Positions 6,401-6,469 of a stretch of DNA of 6,469 bases are shown piece by piece. Location: contig WLRX01000052.1 in assembly GCA_009706135.1 (NCBI GenBank), forward strand, positions 1 through 6,469, written 5' to 3'. The translations under genes and the position numbers were made by a program. Each line of letters starts with the position of its first letter. The stretch's first letter is position 1. Under the pieces are notes generated by a model. That model saw nothing but the letters and a program-made list of their open reading frames with translations. It did no database searches and had not been told where the DNA came from. The stretch comes from Actinomycetota bacterium (GTDB lineage Bacteria; Actinomycetota; Actinomycetes; Nanopelagicales; Nanopelagicaceae).

Positions 6401-6469
6401 AAATATTTATGACGTTGCAATCATCGGTGCAGGAGTTGTTGGTACTGCTATTGCCCGCGAATTAGCACA
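6393..6469 (+). CDS. FAD-dependent oxidoreductase, N-terminus only (possible glycerol-3-phosphate dehydrogenase type)
   Basis: ATG at 6393 opens a frame that runs to the window end, giving 25 residues. After a short lead (MSKNIYD) comes VAIIGAGVVGTAIARELA, the beta-alpha-beta dinucleotide-binding fold (GxGxxG) of DAO-type flavoproteins; GAGVVG followed by AIARELA is typical of the GlpA/LhgO-like branch. The start lies inside the last codons of the kinase gene (8-bp overlap, ATGAGTAA), so the two are probably co-translated. Next to a glycerol kinase-like enzyme, oxidation of the phosphorylated product, as by glycerol-3-phosphate dehydrogenase, is the natural guess. The visible part cannot separate this from L-2-hydroxyglutarate or amino acid oxidases. 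Confidence 0.75.
   Translation, partial: MSKNIYDVAIIGAGVVGTAIARELA

Overview
The window holds parts of two functional neighbourhoods, packed with almost no intergenic DNA. It contains five complete genes and two genes cut by the window edges. Base composition looks like the mid-40s percent GC by eye. The predicted proteins look actinobacterial to me: a fused CysNC, a CysZ-like TauE/SafE permease and GTG starts. Three of the four starts next to intergenic DNA have a TAnnnT hexamer exactly 6 nt upstream, as expected for leaderless mRNAs. Together with overlapping genes and moderate GC, this suggests a streamlined, lower-GC actinobacterium such as a freshwater planktonic lineage. That placement is inference; no marker gene is present.

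Left part (1-1379): two related PAPS-type sulfotransferase genes diverge from a 51-bp shared promoter region. The leftward one runs off the window after 131 codons; the rightward one (310 aa) is complete. They share 28 of 53 aligned N-terminal residues, including the GG(T/S)GRSGTT phosphosulfate-binding loop, so they look like an inverted duplication that diverged.

Middle part (1376-4857, minus strand): cysD, cysNC and a TauE/SafE permease are joined by a zero-base junction and a 4-bp ATGA overlap, which is a tight operon. CysD and the CysN part make APS from ATP and sulfate, the CysC part phosphorylates it to PAPS, and the permease probably moves sulfate or another sulfur oxyanion. The permease stop codon overlaps that of the complete sulfotransferase tail to tail. 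No PAPS reductase (CysH) or sulfite reductase is visible. The simplest reading is that this locus makes PAPS for sulfating a cell product such as a surface glycan or lipid; the acceptor is unknown.

Right part (4858-6469, plus strand): a 115-bp divergent promoter region separates cysD from an FGGY-family sugar/polyol kinase related to glycerol kinase. The kinase overlaps by 8 bp the start of an FAD-dependent oxidoreductase cut by the window end. A kinase followed by a DAO-type flavoenzyme fits glycerol or related polyol catabolism (phosphorylation, then oxidation). The kinase, however, has Gly in place of the substrate-binding Arg of glycerol kinase. This unit is probably unrelated to the sulfation genes except for sharing the divergent control region.

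No RNA genes, mobile elements, CRISPR arrays or convincing intrinsic terminators were seen, and no gene-free stretch exceeds 300 bp.
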